Below, piece after piece: positions 53,686 to 63,969 of a DNA stretch of 64,000 bases (within the stretch, counting starts at the first letter, position 1; every line of letters begins with the position of its first letter). The notes under the pieces are model-generated. The model saw only the letters and a program-made list of their open reading frames with translations, ran no database searches and had not been told where the DNA came from. Made by a program: the position numbers and the translations under genes. The stretch is from Neptunicoccus cionae (GTDB lineage Bacteria > Pseudomonadota > Alphaproteobacteria > Rhodobacterales > Rhodobacteraceae): NCBI RefSeq assembly GCF_002860325.1, contig NZ_PKOJ01000006.1, positions 1-64,000 of the forward strand, written 5' to 3'.

Positions 53686-53718
53686 CACCCGACATTTCCC
53701 CAAGGTGCAAAATGAATT

Positions 53719-53750
53719 GACCGCTGTTCCCAAGACGGCGGTCTTTTTTT
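53719..53750 (+). terminator. Rho-independent terminator of ftsB
   Basis: A 9-bp stem (53719-53727 with 53735-53743, one wobble) and a TTTTTTT tail. Confidence 0.88.
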
Positions 53751-53835
53751 GTGCTGTAGGACAATAGCCGGAAGCATAATTCCGCACCCTGTCTGTCAGG
53801 CGAAAATAACAGGTGTAATTCCGCAGGAGTTCCAT

Positions 53836-53858
53836 TATAATATAGTTTAATATTAAAC
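53836..53858 (+). promoter_or_regulatory. pdhA promoter -10 box and palindromic operator
   Basis: TATAAT (53836-53841) is a consensus -10 box; no good -35 is seen. Immediately after it lies GTTTAATATTAAAC (53845-53858), a perfect 14-bp palindrome covering the expected start site. This position suits a repressor of the pyruvate dehydrogenase operon or an activator-dependent promoter. Confidence 0.6.
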
Positions 53859-53875
53859 CATCTCGGAGACACCTC

Positions 53876-54865
53876 ATGGCCGCAGCCAAGAAATCATCCA
53901 AATCCAATGTCTCGGCAGAAGAGCTCATGAGCCACTACCGCGAAATGTTGATGATACGAAGATTTGAGGAAAAGGCAGGACAACTCTACGGCATGGGCCT
54001 TATTGGCGGGTTCTGCCACCTTTATATCGGTCAGGAAGCGGTTGTTGTCGGTCTGGAAGCTGCGGCCAAAGAAGGCGATCAGCGGGTCACATCCTACCGC
54101 GATCACGGGCACATGCTTGCCTGCGGGATGGACCCGAAAGGCGTTATGGCCGAACTTACGGGGCGCGAAGGCGGCTATTCCAAAGGTAAGGGCGGCTCCA
54201 TGCATATGTTCTCGGCCGAAAAACGGTTTTATGGCGGGCATGGTATCGTTGCGGCACAGGTTCCTATCGGGGCTGGTCTGGCTTTTGCCAACAAGTACAT
54301 GGGTACAGATGATGTGTCCTTTGCCTATTTCGGCGATGGCGCGGCAAACCAGGGTCAGGTTTACGAAACCTTCAACATGGCGAGCCTCTGGAAACTGCCC
54401 TGTATCTTTGTGATCGAAAACAACCAGTATGCGATGGGCACCTCCTTGCAGCGGGGTTCCTCGACACCCGAACTTTACACCCGTGGCGAAGCCTTCGGCA
54501 TTCCCGGTGAAGCCGTGGACGGAATGGATGTGCTGGCCGTGAAAGAGGCAGGCGACCGCGCACTTGCGCATTGCCGCGCTGGCAACGGTCCATACATCCT
54601 TGAAATGAAAACCTATCGCTATCGCGGACACTCCATGTCCGATCCTGCGAAGTACCGCACGCGCGAGGAAGTCCAGAAGGTCAAATCGGAAAAAGACCCG
54701 ATTGATCACGTACGCGACCTTCTGGTGACAGGCAAACACGCCACCGAAGACGAACTGAAGGCCATAGACAAAGAGGTCAAAAAGATCGTGTCGGAAGCCG
54801 CCGATTTCGCCACCGAGAGCCCTGAACCCGCGCTCGACGAACTCTTTACCGACATCTACGCTTAA
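53876..54865 (+). CDS. pdhA: Pyruvate dehydrogenase E1 component, alpha subunit
   Basis: PdhA (329 residues) has the TPP-binding motif [56 protein letters not shown] near the start and the phosphorylation-loop region [20 protein letters not shown]. It decarboxylates pyruvate and passes the acetyl group to the lipoyl domain. GGAG precedes ATG at 53876. First gene of pdhABC. Confidence 0.97.
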   Translation: MAAAKKSSKSNVSAEELMSHYREMLMIRRFEEKAGQLYGMGLIGGFCHLYIGQEAVVVGLEAAAKEGDQRVTSYRDHGHMLACGMDPKGVMAELTGREGGYSKGKGGSMHMFSAEKRFYGGHGIVAAQVPIGAGLAFANKYMGTDDVSFAYFGDGAANQGQVYETFNMASLWKLPCIFVIENNQYAMGTSLQRGSSTPELYTRGEAFGIPGEAVDGMDVLAVKEAGDRALAHCRAGNGPYILEMKTYRYRGHSMSDPAKYRTREEVQKVKSEKDPIDHVRDLLVTGKHATEDELKAIDKEVKKIVSEAADFATESPEPALDELFTDIYA

Positions 54866-54876
54866 GGAACTCAATC

Positions 54877-56274
54877 ATGGCAACAAAAATACTCATGCCC
54901 GCCCTTTCGCCAACGATGGAAGAAGGTACTCTGGCCAAATGGCTGGTTAAGGAAGGCGATACCGTCGCCTCCGGCGATATCATGGCAGAAATCGAAACAG
55001 ACAAGGCCACGATGGAATTCGAAGCTGTGGACGAAGGTGTTATCGGCAAAATCCTGATCGAAGAAGGCACTGAAGGCGTAAAGGTAAACACGCCGATTGC
55101 CGTGCTTCTGGAAGACGGTGAAGATGCTTCCGCCGCAGAGGATGCCGCGAGCGGTTCACAGGATACGCAGGCAGACGACAGCGAAAGCAGCGACGCAGAG
55201 GACGACTCCGCGGATGTCAGCACTAAACCTGCCGCACAAGCCGCAGGCGACATGCCTGAAATACCGATGGAGAACATTCCCGAAGGCACCAAGTTCAAAA
55301 AACAGACCGTACGTGAAGCCATCCGTGACGCAATGGCCGAAGAGATGCGCAGCACCGACGAAGTCTTCCTGATGGGCGAGGAAGTGGGCGAGTATCAGGG
55401 CGCTTACAAGATCAGTCAGGGCCTGCTGGAAGAATTCGGCGCGCGCCGTGTCATCGACACACCTATCACCGAACACGGGTTTGCCGGTATCGCAGTTGGC
55501 GCAGCCTTTGCCGGTCTACGCCCGATTGTAGAATTCATGACATTCAACTTTGCCATGCAGGCGATTGACCAGATCATCAACTCTGCCGCCAAAACGCTCT
55601 ATATGTCCGGCGGACAGATGGGGGCACCGATGGTGTTCCGTGGCCCGAACGGCGCTGCGGCTCGTGTTGGGGCGCAGCACAGTCAGGATTACGCTGCATG
55701 GTATGCGCAAATTCCCGGTCTGAAGGTTGTGATGCCCTACACTGCTGCGGATTATAAAGGTCTGATGAAATCCGCGATCCGCGATCCCAATCCGGTGATT
55801 TTCCTTGAGAATGAAATCCTCTATGGTCAGTCCTTCGACGTACCGGAACTGGATGACTTCACCGTCCCCATCGGCAAGGCGAAAATTGCCCGTGAAGGGG
55901 ATGACGTAACCATAGTGTCCTTTGGCATCGGCATGAAATACGCGTTGGAAGCAGCCGATGCACTGGCCGAGGAAGGCATCAATGCCGAAGTGCTCGACCT
56001 GCGATCCCTGCGGCCGATGGATACCGACGCAATTGTCAAATCCGTTAAGAAAACCAACCGCTGCGTTACAGTAGAAGAAGGTTTTCCTGTAGCCTCTATC
56101 GGCAACTACATCAGCTCGGTTCTGATGCAGCAGGCCTTTGACTATCTTGATGCGCCTGTCATTAACTGTACCGGTAAAGATGTACCCATGCCCTACGCCG
56201 CCAATCTGGAAAAACACGCGCTGATCACCACACCCGAGGTGATCGAGGCTGTCAAATCCGTAACCTACCGCTAA
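54877..56274 (+). CDS. pdhB: Pyruvate dehydrogenase E1 beta subunit with N-terminal lipoyl domain
   Basis: PdhB (465 residues) has an added lipoyl domain (1-80, ETDKATMEF with the lipoylated Lys), an acidic Ser/Ala linker (85-130) and the transketolase-like E1-beta domain (140-465, with [21 protein letters not shown] and [17 protein letters not shown]). Its lipoyl domain is nearly the same as that of PdhC. The lipoyl-bearing beta subunit is a known trait of alphaproteobacteria. The E3 gene is not in the window. Confidence 0.97.
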   Translation: MATKILMPALSPTMEEGTLAKWLVKEGDTVASGDIMAEIETDKATMEFEAVDEGVIGKILIEEGTEGVKVNTPIAVLLEDGEDASAAEDAASGSQDTQADDSESSDAEDDSADVSTKPAAQAAGDMPEIPMENIPEGTKFKKQTVREAIRDAMAEEMRSTDEVFLMGEEVGEYQGAYKISQGLLEEFGARRVIDTPITEHGFAGIAVGAAFAGLRPIVEFMTFNFAMQAIDQIINSAAKTLYMSGGQMGAPMVFRGPNGAAARVGAQHSQDYAAWYAQIPGLKVVMPYTAADYKGLMKSAIRDPNPVIFLENEILYGQSFDVPELDDFTVPIGKAKIAREGDDVTIVSFGIGMKYALEAADALAEEGINAEVLDLRSLRPMDTDAIVKSVKKTNRCVTVEEGFPVASIGNYISSVLMQQAFDYLDAPVINCTGKDVPMPYAANLEKHALITTPEVIEAVKSVTYR

Positions 56275-56286
56275 GGAGACAAACAC

Positions 56287-57600
56287 ATGGCTATAGAAAT
56301 CCTCATGCCCGCTTTGTCCCCCACGATGGAGGAAGGCACACTGGCCAAATGGCTGGTTAAAGAAGGTGACACCGTTAAAAGCGGTGATCTGCTGGCGGAG
56401 ATCGAAACCGATAAGGCCACCATGGAATTTGAAGCGGTGGACGAAGGTGTCATCGGCAAAATCCTGATCGAGGAAGGCACAGAGGGTGTGAAAGTAAACA
56501 CCCCCATCGCAACCCTGCTTGAAGACGGAGAGGACGCAGATGCAGCCCCTGCCCCGAAAGCAGAGGCAAAACCTGACGCGGCGGACAAAACCGAAAAGGC
56601 GGAAGCAGCAAAGCCTGACGACGCGCCGAAGGAAACAACGGCCACCGCTTCGGCCCCACCCGCTCCGAAGAAAGACGGAGAACGCATCTTTGCCTCGCCT
56701 CTGGCGCGGCGCATTGCGGAAAGCAAGGGGCTCGACCTGACGACGATCAAAGGGTCCGGCCCGCGCGGGCGTATTGTGAAGGCAGATGTAGAAACCGCCA
56801 AAGCCTCGGATGCGCCCGCCGCATCTAAAGCCGCAGAAAAGGCAGCGCCTGCCCCTGCGCCAGCCTCTTCGGTGGACAGCGAAACCGTCAAAAAGATGTA
56901 TTCGGAGCGGGAGTATGAGGAAGTCACCCTCAACGGGATGCGGAAAACAATTGCTGCGCGTCTGACTGAAGCCAAGCAGACCATTCCCCACTTCTACCTG
57001 CGCCGGTCCATTAATCTGGACGCGCTGCTGAAAACCCGCAGCGAGATCAACGCAGGGCTGGCCGACAGCGGTGTGAAACTGTCGGTTAATGACTTCATCA
57101 TCAAGGCCAGTGCCAAGGCATTGCAAGACGTACCGGACTGTAACGCAGTCTGGGCCGGTGATCGCATCCTCAAGATGAAAGCCAGCGACGTTGCCGTGGC
57201 GGTGGCAATTGAAGGCGGTCTCTTTACCCCTGTCATTCAGGATGCAGAGGCAAAGGCGCTCGGCGTGATTTCAGAGCAAATGAAAGACCTTGCGACCCGT
57301 GCCAAGGACCGCAAACTCGCTCCCCATGAATATCAGGGCGGCAGCTTTGCTATTTCCAATCTGGGCATGTTCGGGATCGAAAACTTCGATGCGGTGATCA
57401 ACCCGCCACACGGCTCGATTCTTGCGGTTGGCGCGGGCCAGAAAATGCCGATCGTAGGTGCGGACGGCGAACTGACTGCGGCGACAATGATGTCGGTGAC
57501 ATTGTCTGTGGATCACCGGGTCATCGACGGAGCCCTTGGCGCGCAGTTCCTTGCAGCCTTTGCCGGATATATCGAAAAGCCGATGTCGATGCTGGTCTGA
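56287..57600 (+). CDS. pdhC: Pyruvate dehydrogenase E2 component (dihydrolipoamide acetyltransferase)
   Basis: PdhC (437 residues) has one lipoyl domain (1-80), a Pro/Ala/Lys linker, the E1/E3-binding domain (about 130-170, [29 protein letters not shown]) and the catalytic acetyltransferase core with the [11 protein letters not shown] active-site motif. It moves acetyl groups to CoA. It starts 12 bp after pdhB. Confidence 0.97.
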   Translation: MAIEILMPALSPTMEEGTLAKWLVKEGDTVKSGDLLAEIETDKATMEFEAVDEGVIGKILIEEGTEGVKVNTPIATLLEDGEDADAAPAPKAEAKPDAADKTEKAEAAKPDDAPKETTATASAPPAPKKDGERIFASPLARRIAESKGLDLTTIKGSGPRGRIVKADVETAKASDAPAASKAAEKAAPAPAPASSVDSETVKKMYSEREYEEVTLNGMRKTIAARLTEAKQTIPHFYLRRSINLDALLKTRSEINAGLADSGVKLSVNDFIIKASAKALQDVPDCNAVWAGDRILKMKASDVAVAVAIEGGLFTPVIQDAEAKALGVISEQMKDLATRAKDRKLAPHEYQGGSFAISNLGMFGIENFDAVINPPHGSILAVGAGQKMPIVGADGELTAATMMSVTLSVDHRVIDGALGAQFLAAFAGYIEKPMSMLV

Positions 57601-57630
57601 CGGCAACGCGGCACAAAAAGTCACACAAAA

Positions 57631-57662
57631 AAGGGCGCCGGTGTTTCCGGCGCCCTTTTTCT
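57631..57662. terminator. Bidirectional terminator between pdhC and degP
   Basis: An 11-bp perfect stem (57631-57641 with 57647-57657) with A-run and T-run on opposite sides. It stops pdhC and the convergent degP operon. Confidence 0.95.
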
Positions 57663-57704
57663 TTAACTGCGGGAACCAGCCTATGGCTGGCCCTGCCCGT
57701 CACA

Positions 57705-59183
57705 TCAATCGTCCAGTGACAGCGCCACAAAGCGGGGTTCGCCTTCGCGGTGCACCAGAAGCAGGATGGACTTGCGCCCGGCGTCATTGGCTGCTTTCAG
57801 CGCGTCTGTCACATCCTTGGGGGTGGTTACAGGCTTCTGGCCCACCTCAGAGATCAGATCCCCTGCCCGCAGGCCCTTGGTGAAGGCGTCCGACGATTCA
57901 TCTACCGAAAGGACTGCAACGCCTTTGGCAGAGTCATCCAGACCCAACTGGCTCCGCAGTTCGCCTGTAAGTGCGGTAAAGCGCATTCCCATGGCTTCCC
58001 GCTCGGTCGGCCCTGCGTCCCCTTCGTCAACCACTGGAACAACCGGATCGCGCTCTGCGTCCTCACGGCGGCCAAGGGTCACTTTCAGGGTCATGGTCTT
58101 TCCTTCACGGAAAACCACAACGCGTACGGCCTTGCCCACTTCGGCATTGCCAACAGCGCGTACCAGCCCACGGGTGTCAGAAACGTCCTTCCCGTCAAAG
58201 TTCAGGATGATGTCGCCGGCCAGAATACCGGCTTCCTTGGCTGGTCCTTCGGGCACGTTGCTAACCAATGCGCCTTTGACAGAATCCAGACCGACCGCTT
58301 CGGCAATATCTTCATCAACGTCCTGAATCTGGACGCCGAGCCAGCCGCGACGGGTTTCGCCGTATTCCTTCAACTGCGCCACGACCTTTGTCACGACATT
58401 GGATGACATGGCAAAGCCCAAGCCGATGGAACCGCCCGTAGGCGAGATAATGGCTGTGTTTACCCCGATCACATTCCCGTCCATATCAAACAGCGGACCA
58501 CCGGAGTTACCCTTGTTAATTGCCGCATCTGTCTGGATGTAATCGTCATAGGTGCCCCGCAGTGAACGGTTGCGCGCCGAAATAATACCGGCAGAGACAG
58601 AAAACCCCTGCCCCAGCGGGTTGCCGATGGCCAGCACCCAGTCGCCCACGCGGGACACGTTGCTGTCCCCGAAAGCTACAAATGGCAGCGGTGCTTCTGC
58701 TTCGACTTTCAACAGCGCGATGTCTGTTTTCTCGTCGGTGCCGATCAGTTTGGCGTCAAGCAAAGGGCCGCCGTCAAACAATTCGATCTGGATTTCATCC
58801 GCACCGTCAATCACATGATTGTTGGTCACAATATAACCGTCAGCGGAAATGATAAAACCCGACCCAAGGGCAGAGGCGCGGCGCTGGCGTTCTTCGCCAT
58901 TTCCTTGCGGACCGAACAGATCCGGAAAGAGTTCTTCAAGGGGCGAGCCACGGGGCGCGCGCGGCATTGCGGGCAGATTGCGCCCTGCAACCATAGTACT
59001 GGTGGTAATATTCACGACAGCAGGGCTGAGACGTTCGGCCAGATCAGCAAAGCTGTCCGGCGCGCCACGGGCTGCAGCGCCAAGTGTCTGGACGATCAGG
59101 AAGGCCAGCGTCACCAAGGCTCCGGCGGCGTAAGCCATTATGGAGTTTCGGGTCCGCGCAGGCTGTGCTGCAATTGCTTTCAT
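57705..59183 (-). CDS. degP: Periplasmic serine protease DegP/HtrA family
   Basis: The 492-residue protease has an N-terminal membrane or signal segment (residues 14-40), a trypsin-like domain with the triad His in NNHVI, Asp in KTDIALL and Ser in GNSGGP, and two PDZ domains in the C-terminal half. It degrades misfolded envelope proteins. ATG at 59183 has GAGGAG upstream. It is separated from the DUF2065 gene by 285 bp with no further gene, so it probably has its own promoter. Confidence 0.95.
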   Translation of the reverse strand: MKAIAAQPARTRNSIMAYAAGALVTLAFLIVQTLGAAARGAPDSFADLAERLSPAVVNITTSTMVAGRNLPAMPRAPRGSPLEELFPDLFGPQGNGEERQRRASALGSGFIISADGYIVTNNHVIDGADEIQIELFDGGPLLDAKLIGTDEKTDIALLKVEAEAPLPFVAFGDSNVSRVGDWVLAIGNPLGQGFSVSAGIISARNRSLRGTYDDYIQTDAAINKGNSGGPLFDMDGNVIGVNTAIISPTGGSIGLGFAMSSNVVTKVVAQLKEYGETRRGWLGVQIQDVDEDIAEAVGLDSVKGALVSNVPEGPAKEAGILAGDIILNFDGKDVSDTRGLVRAVGNAEVGKAVRVVVFREGKTMTLKVTLGRREDAERDPVVPVVDEGDAGPTEREAMGMRFTALTGELRSQLGLDDSAKGVAVLSVDESSDAFTKGLRAGDLISEVGQKPVTTPKDVTDALKAANDAGRKSILLLVHREGEPRFVALSLDD

Positions 59184-59468
59184 TGTGTTCTCCTCAATTC
59201 ACGAAGCGCTCGGAACGACTGCTCGAAGACCGGCGTTATCTGTTCCAGTGTCCCCGCGTTGGCGCAACAATGCAACGGATGGAACTGCAACAAAAGGTGA
59301 AACTTCCGTGAGCCGTTTCTGCTCCATTTAGTGCCGATCGGGCAAATTTCATCCTGTCGGCGGGCATTAAAATCAGTTTTGTTTATTATTCGCGGCAACC
59401 ATATCGCCTTAGCATCAGGCGGGTCAAACCTCCTGCCATGTACCGCGCTGACAAGCTAAAGCGCAGCC

Positions 59469-59657
59469 CTAGAAGTGGCGGGCAAGCCAGACCAGTGCGA
59501 CCCCGAAGGCGAGAACAAACAGACCGATCCCACGCTTCTGGTTCCGAGACATGGAAGCCAGCATCTTCACCAGTTCTTCCAAACGCAAAGGGGCCAGTGC
59601 AAGCACCAGCCCCTCGATTGCGGCCATAAGGCCAAGCGCCATAAGCAGATCGCGCAT
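59469..59657 (-). CDS. DUF2065 small membrane protein
   Basis: The 62-residue product has two membrane helices (about 1-25 and 43-60) and the family motif LVLALAPLRLEELVKMLASMS, the DUF2065/YjeT family, usually encoded beside hflC. Its ATG overlaps the stop of hflC by 1 bp (TAATG). Function unknown. Confidence 0.9.
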   Translation of the reverse strand: MRDLLMALGLMAAIEGLVLALAPLRLEELVKMLASMSRNQKRGIGLFVLAFGVALVWLARHF

Positions 59658-60568
59658 TATTGCCCGATTGCCGGTGTCTGTGCCGCAGGCGATTGGCTCT
59701 CTGTCCCTGCGTCGTTTTTCAGATAGTTGAAAAACTCGCTGTTGGGCGACATCACCATAGAGGTGTTGTTGCCGCCAAGGGATTTCTCGTATGCCGACAG
59801 CGACCGGTAGAAGGCGAAGAATTCTTCGTCGCGCCCGAAAGCTTCGGCAAAGATCGCGTTACGCGCTGCGTCAGCTTCACCACGGATGATGTCCGAGTTC
59901 TTCTGCGCTTCGGAAACGGTTTCAACAACTGTACGGTCAGCCTGAGCACGAACCCGTTGTGCGGCTTCGTTACCGCGGGCGATTTCATCCGCAGCTTCCC
60001 GTTCCCGTTCTGCACGCATCCGTTCGAATGTGGCTTCAAGGTTTTGCGTCGGCAGGTCGGCCCGTTTGATCCGAACGTCAACAATCTCAACACCCAGAGA
60101 GGAAGCTTCACTGCGGGACTGGTCCCGAATCCGGTTCATCAAGGAGACACGATCCGCAGAAAGAACTGCACCGGATGTTACACTCCCCAGCACTTCACGC
60201 AGTTCTGCGTTCAGGATGCGTTCCAGCCGTGGACGTGCGCCATCGACACCACCAACACCCACCGCACGGCGGAAGGTTTTGGCATCGCTGATCCGCCAGC
60301 GTGCGAAAGCATCGACAACCAGACGGCGGTCATCCAGTGGCGTAACCTCCAGAGGTTGCGTGTCCATTGCAAGGATACGGTCATCATATTTGATGATCTC
60401 ATGGAACATCGGAATCTTGAAATAGAGACCGGGATCAGTGATCTCGGCTGTAACTTCACCGAACCACAGGCGCAGGGCCTTTTCCCGTTCGTCCACGATA
60501 TAAACCGCGCTCGACAGAATGATCAGGATAACCGCAAGGACCGGTGCAAGAAATTGCAAACGCTTCAT
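59657..60568 (-). CDS. hflC: HflC, FtsH protease modulator
   Basis: HflC (303 residues) has an N-terminal membrane anchor (5-25), an SPFH domain (25-200) and a coiled-coil C-terminus. With HflK it encloses FtsH in the inner membrane. Sequence blocks VDEREKALRLWFGEV and DVRIKRADLPTQNLEATFERMRAERERE are typical. It overlaps hflK by 4 bp. Confidence 0.95.
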   Translation of the reverse strand: MKRLQFLAPVLAVILIILSSAVYIVDEREKALRLWFGEVTAEITDPGLYFKIPMFHEIIKYDDRILAMDTQPLEVTPLDDRRLVVDAFARWRISDAKTFRRAVGVGGVDGARPRLERILNAELREVLGSVTSGAVLSADRVSLMNRIRDQSRSEASSLGVEIVDVRIKRADLPTQNLEATFERMRAEREREAADEIARGNEAAQRVRAQADRTVVETVSEAQKNSDIIRGEADAARNAIFAEAFGRDEEFFAFYRSLSAYEKSLGGNNTSMVMSPNSEFFNYLKNDAGTESQSPAAQTPAIGQ

Positions 60569-61734
60569 TGATCTGCTCCCCCGCGTGTTTTGTTAAGTTC
60601 ATTGAGCGGCAGGTAAGGCACAACGCCCTGACCACCAGCGGCATTGTCATCAAGGATGACTTTGTCCACATCGCCTAAGACCCTTTCCATAGTCTCAAGA
60701 TAGAGACGCTTGCGGGTAACTTCGGGGGCTTTGGCGTATTCGTCGTATACCGCTACGAAACGTGCAGCCTCACCTTCGGCCTGGTTTACCTGCTGCGCGC
60801 GGTAGCCTTCAGCTTGTTCCAGCAACTGCGCCGCTTTACCACGAGCCTCGGCCACAACGCGGTTTGCGTAGGCATCAGCTTGTTTTTCCAGCGTATCGCG
60901 GGTTTGTTCGGCTGCCTGTACTTCGCGGAATGCATCGATTACTTCTTGCGGAGGGTCGGCTTTATCGAAGTTGATCCGCACGATGTTCATACCACTTTCA
61001 TAGCTGTCCAACGTCGCCTGAATCAGCTCCTGCAATTCCTGCGCAATCGCACCACGGTCGCGGTTCAGGATCGGTGCAAGGTTCGAACGGGCGATAATCT
61101 CGCGCATGGCGGATTCGGATACAGCACGGATGGTGTTTTCCGGATCGCCGAGGTTGAACAGGTATTTGCGCAGATCGCTGATGTTCCAGACCACCTGAAA
61201 ATCAATATCAACGATGTTTTCGTCGCCGGTCAGCATCAGACCGCTGTCACCACGGGTGCCCCGCCCAACGCCGATGTCTTCGGTGTTTTCACGGGTAACG
61301 GCGCGAATTTCCTTGGTCACGAACGGCCAAGGGGCAAAGTTCAGACCCTCTTCGCCGGTCTCGACATATTTGCCAAACAGCAGCTCAACAGATTGTTCCG
61401 AAGTGTCCACGCGGTAAAAACTGGCAAAAGTCCACAGCGCCAGTGCCACCAGCAAAGCGATCCCGATCGTTCCGCGGCCGATACCGCCGCCGGGAAAACC
61501 GCCGCCACCGGAGCTGCGGCCAGTGCCGCCACCATTGCCGGATTTCCCCCCCATCAATACGCGAAGTTGTTCCTGCCCCTTGCGCACGATCTCGTCAATT
61601 TCGGGCATTTGCGGCTGGTTGCCGCCGGTGGGTCTGCGACCTTTGTCGCCACCGCGATCCGGCCCCTTGTTGTCATCTCCGCCGCCGCGATTTCCGCCGC
61701 TGCCCCAGGGACCCCCTGAATTGTTTCCTGCCAT
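60565..61734 (-). CDS. hflK: HflK, FtsH protease modulator
   Basis: HflK (389 residues) has a Gly-rich N-terminal cytoplasmic stretch (1-80), one membrane helix (about 95-110), an SPFH domain and a helical tail (ERVLGDVDKVILDD near residue 355). It forms a ring with HflC around FtsH. It starts the hflK-hflC-DUF2065 unit, 86 bp after gor. Confidence 0.96.
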   Translation of the reverse strand: MAGNNSGGPWGSGGNRGGGDDNKGPDRGGDKGRRPTGGNQPQMPEIDEIVRKGQEQLRVLMGGKSGNGGGTGRSSGGGGFPGGGIGRGTIGIALLVALALWTFASFYRVDTSEQSVELLFGKYVETGEEGLNFAPWPFVTKEIRAVTRENTEDIGVGRGTRGDSGLMLTGDENIVDIDFQVVWNISDLRKYLFNLGDPENTIRAVSESAMREIIARSNLAPILNRDRGAIAQELQELIQATLDSYESGMNIVRINFDKADPPQEVIDAFREVQAAEQTRDTLEKQADAYANRVVAEARGKAAQLLEQAEGYRAQQVNQAEGEAARFVAVYDEYAKAPEVTRKRLYLETMERVLGDVDKVILDDNAAGGQGVVPYLPLNELNKTRGGADQ

Positions 61735-61820
61735 GTTACCTAGCGTCCTTTCGTCAGGTGTTCAGCTACCAGCCCTCTAAGTGGCTATTATTCTCGAAAT
61801 ATCAACCGTCTCCCCAACGC

Positions 61821-63170
61821 TTATCGCGTTGGCGTAGACATTGTGACGAGCTCCTCCGCCGCCGTTGGGTGGACAGCAACTGTCCGGTCGAAATCTTCTT
61901 TAGTTGCGCCCATTTTCACGGCGATTCCTGCCAATTGTATCATTTCTCCGGCACCGTGGCCCACAATATGACACCCCAGCACCTTGCGGGAGGCTTTTGA
62001 AACGATCAGCTTCATCAGCATCCGCTCGGAGCGGTCCGCCAGAACATGCATCATCGGGCGGAATGCGGCGCTGTAGATGTCTACCTCGCCTTCTTCGCGG
62101 GCTTCCTCTTCGGTCTGGCCGACTGTGCCGATTTCCGGTTGGGTGAAGACAGCTGTCGGGATCAGGCCGTGATCCGGGCTTGTTGGGTTGTTCTTGAACA
62201 CGGTTTCCACGAACGCCATGCCTTCGCGGATCGCAACCGGCGTCAGTGCCACACGGTCTGTCACATCGCCCACCGCATAGATCGACGGGACAGAAGTGCA
62301 GGAATAGGCGTCGACGACGATTTCACCCTTGCGGCCGAGTTTAACACCCACGTCTTCCAGCCCCATATTGGCAGAATGCGGGTTGCGTCCGGTGGCATAA
62401 AGCACCTGATCCACAGTGTAGGTCTGATCGTTGTCCGTGCTGACAACAATACCGTCGCCGGTTTGCTCCATCTTGGAGACGTCCGCCCCGACAACCACAT
62501 TCACCCCTTTGTTGCGCATTTCTTCCGCAACAAAATCACGCACTTCATTATCAAAGCCGCGCAGGATTTGTTCGCCACGGTAAAGCAGTGTGACCTCAGT
62601 GCCCATTCCATTGAGAATACAGGCAAATTCACAGGCAATATAACCGCCTCCAACCACGACAGCGCGTCTTGGCTGCTCTTTCAGGTCGAAAATCTCGTTG
62701 GAGGTAATCGCGAGTTCCTTGCCCTCTACGTCCGGCACGAAAGGTGTTCCGCCTGTCGCAACCAGAATGGTCTTGGCGGTGATCACCTCATCGCTGGACA
62801 AGGTTACCTCGTGGGGACCGGTTACAATCGCACGGCTGTCATAGAGATTTACACCGGCTGCCTTCAGGTTCTTGTTGTAGATTCCTTCAAGCCGGTCGAT
62901 TTCCTTATCCTTGGCGGCAATGAATGTCCCCCAGTCAAACGATGTATCCCCCACGGTCCAGCCAAACCCTTTGGCATCTTCAAAGGCTTCGGAAAACTGC
63001 GAAGCATAGACCATCAGCTTCTTGGGCACACAGCCGCGGATCACGCATGTGCCCCCATAACGGAATTCTTCGGCCAATCCGACCGTTGCCCCTGTTTGCG
63101 CCGCCACACGTGCCGCACGCACCCCGCCCGAGCCGCCACCAATGACGAACAGGTCATAATCAAAAGACAT
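61821..63170 (-). CDS. gor: Glutathione-disulfide reductase
   Basis: Gor (449 residues) reduces oxidised glutathione with NADPH. The FAD motif GGGSGGVRAARVAA, the redox-active GGTCVIRGCVPKK, the NAD(P)H-binding VVGGGYIACEFA and the C-terminal HPTAAEE with the catalytic His are all present. It starts 10 bp after rpiA, so the two form an operon. Confidence 0.96.
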   Translation of the reverse strand: MSFDYDLFVIGGGSGGVRAARVAAQTGATVGLAEEFRYGGTCVIRGCVPKKLMVYASQFSEAFEDAKGFGWTVGDTSFDWGTFIAAKDKEIDRLEGIYNKNLKAAGVNLYDSRAIVTGPHEVTLSSDEVITAKTILVATGGTPFVPDVEGKELAITSNEIFDLKEQPRRAVVVGGGYIACEFACILNGMGTEVTLLYRGEQILRGFDNEVRDFVAEEMRNKGVNVVVGADVSKMEQTGDGIVVSTDNDQTYTVDQVLYATGRNPHSANMGLEDVGVKLGRKGEIVVDAYSCTSVPSIYAVGDVTDRVALTPVAIREGMAFVETVFKNNPTSPDHGLIPTAVFTQPEIGTVGQTEEEAREEGEVDIYSAAFRPMMHVLADRSERMLMKLIVSKASRKVLGCHIVGHGAGEMIQLAGIAVKMGATKEDFDRTVAVHPTAAEELVTMSTPTR

Positions 63171-63180
63171 AGTAACTTCC

Positions 63181-63969
63181 TTAATCCTCGATGTCGGCGA
63201 ACAGGTTCTCGTTCAGGAGAATATCAATCTGTTCATTCTCGACCGTTCCGTTGTTAATATCACGGACTTCAACGCGACCATCCCCGTGGCCGATCACAAT
63301 GGCGTCAGCGATGTCAAGGAACAGGCCGTTTTCCACAACGCCCGGCACCTGGTTCAGGATCAGCGACAGTTCCCGTGCGTTTTCGATCCGCTTGAGGTGC
63401 AGATCCAGAATATAATGGCCCTCGTCTGTCAGCATCGGTGCATCGTTCTGCAGGCGCAAGGAAACAGCGCTGCCCAAAACGTTCACATTAGACAGGCATT
63501 CCTCAATCAGTTCCTTGGTGGTCTGCCAGCCGAACTTCACCACCTCTACGGGCAGCGGGAAGGCCCCGAGCGTTTCGACGGATTTGCTGGCATCCGAAAT
63601 CACGACCATCTGGTCGCTAGCGGTTGCAACGATTTTTTCCTGCAACAGCGCCCCGCCACCGCCTTTGATCAGGTTAAGATGAGGATCAAACTCATCCGCG
63701 CCGTCGATGGTCAGGTCCAGCCATTTCACTTCGTCGAGGGTGAAAACATCGATCCCGACATCCCGCGCCAGTTGGGCAGTGCGGTTGGATGTGGGAACGG
63801 CCTTGATCTTCAACCCTTCGTCACGCACCAGTTCGCCCAGCATCTTGACCATCCATGCGGCGGTCGATCCGGTTCCCAAGCCGACGCGCATACCGTCGTC
63901 CACGTAATCCACCGCGCGCTTGGCAGCTACGAATTTCGCTTTATCGATGGGAGAGAACTCACTGCTCAT
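63181..63969 (-). CDS. rpiA: Ribose-5-phosphate isomerase A
   Basis: RpiA (262 residues, slightly longer than the usual 220-230) interconverts ribose-5-phosphate and ribulose-5-phosphate. GLGTGSTAAWMV, the DGADEFDPHLNLIKGGGGALLQEKIVA catalytic block and the C-terminal PGVVENGLFLDIADAIVIG are typical. ATG at 63969 with AAAGGG upstream is chosen over ATG at 63999. It heads the minus-strand operon with gor. No more sequence is visible upstream. Confidence 0.96.
   Translation of the reverse strand: MSSEFSPIDKAKFVAAKRAVDYVDDGMRVGLGTGSTAAWMVKMLGELVRDEGLKIKAVPTSNRTAQLARDVGIDVFTLDEVKWLDLTIDGADEFDPHLNLIKGGGGALLQEKIVATASDQMVVISDASKSVETLGAFPLPVEVVKFGWQTTKELIEECLSNVNVLGSAVSLRLQNDAPMLTDEGHYILDLHLKRIENARELSLILNQVPGVVENGLFLDIADAIVIGHGDGRVEVRDINNGTVENEQIDILLNENLFADIED

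Noticed and set aside
55516-57126. 536-codon open frame on the minus strand
   Set aside because: It is antisense to pdhB and pdhC and shows no recognisable domain.
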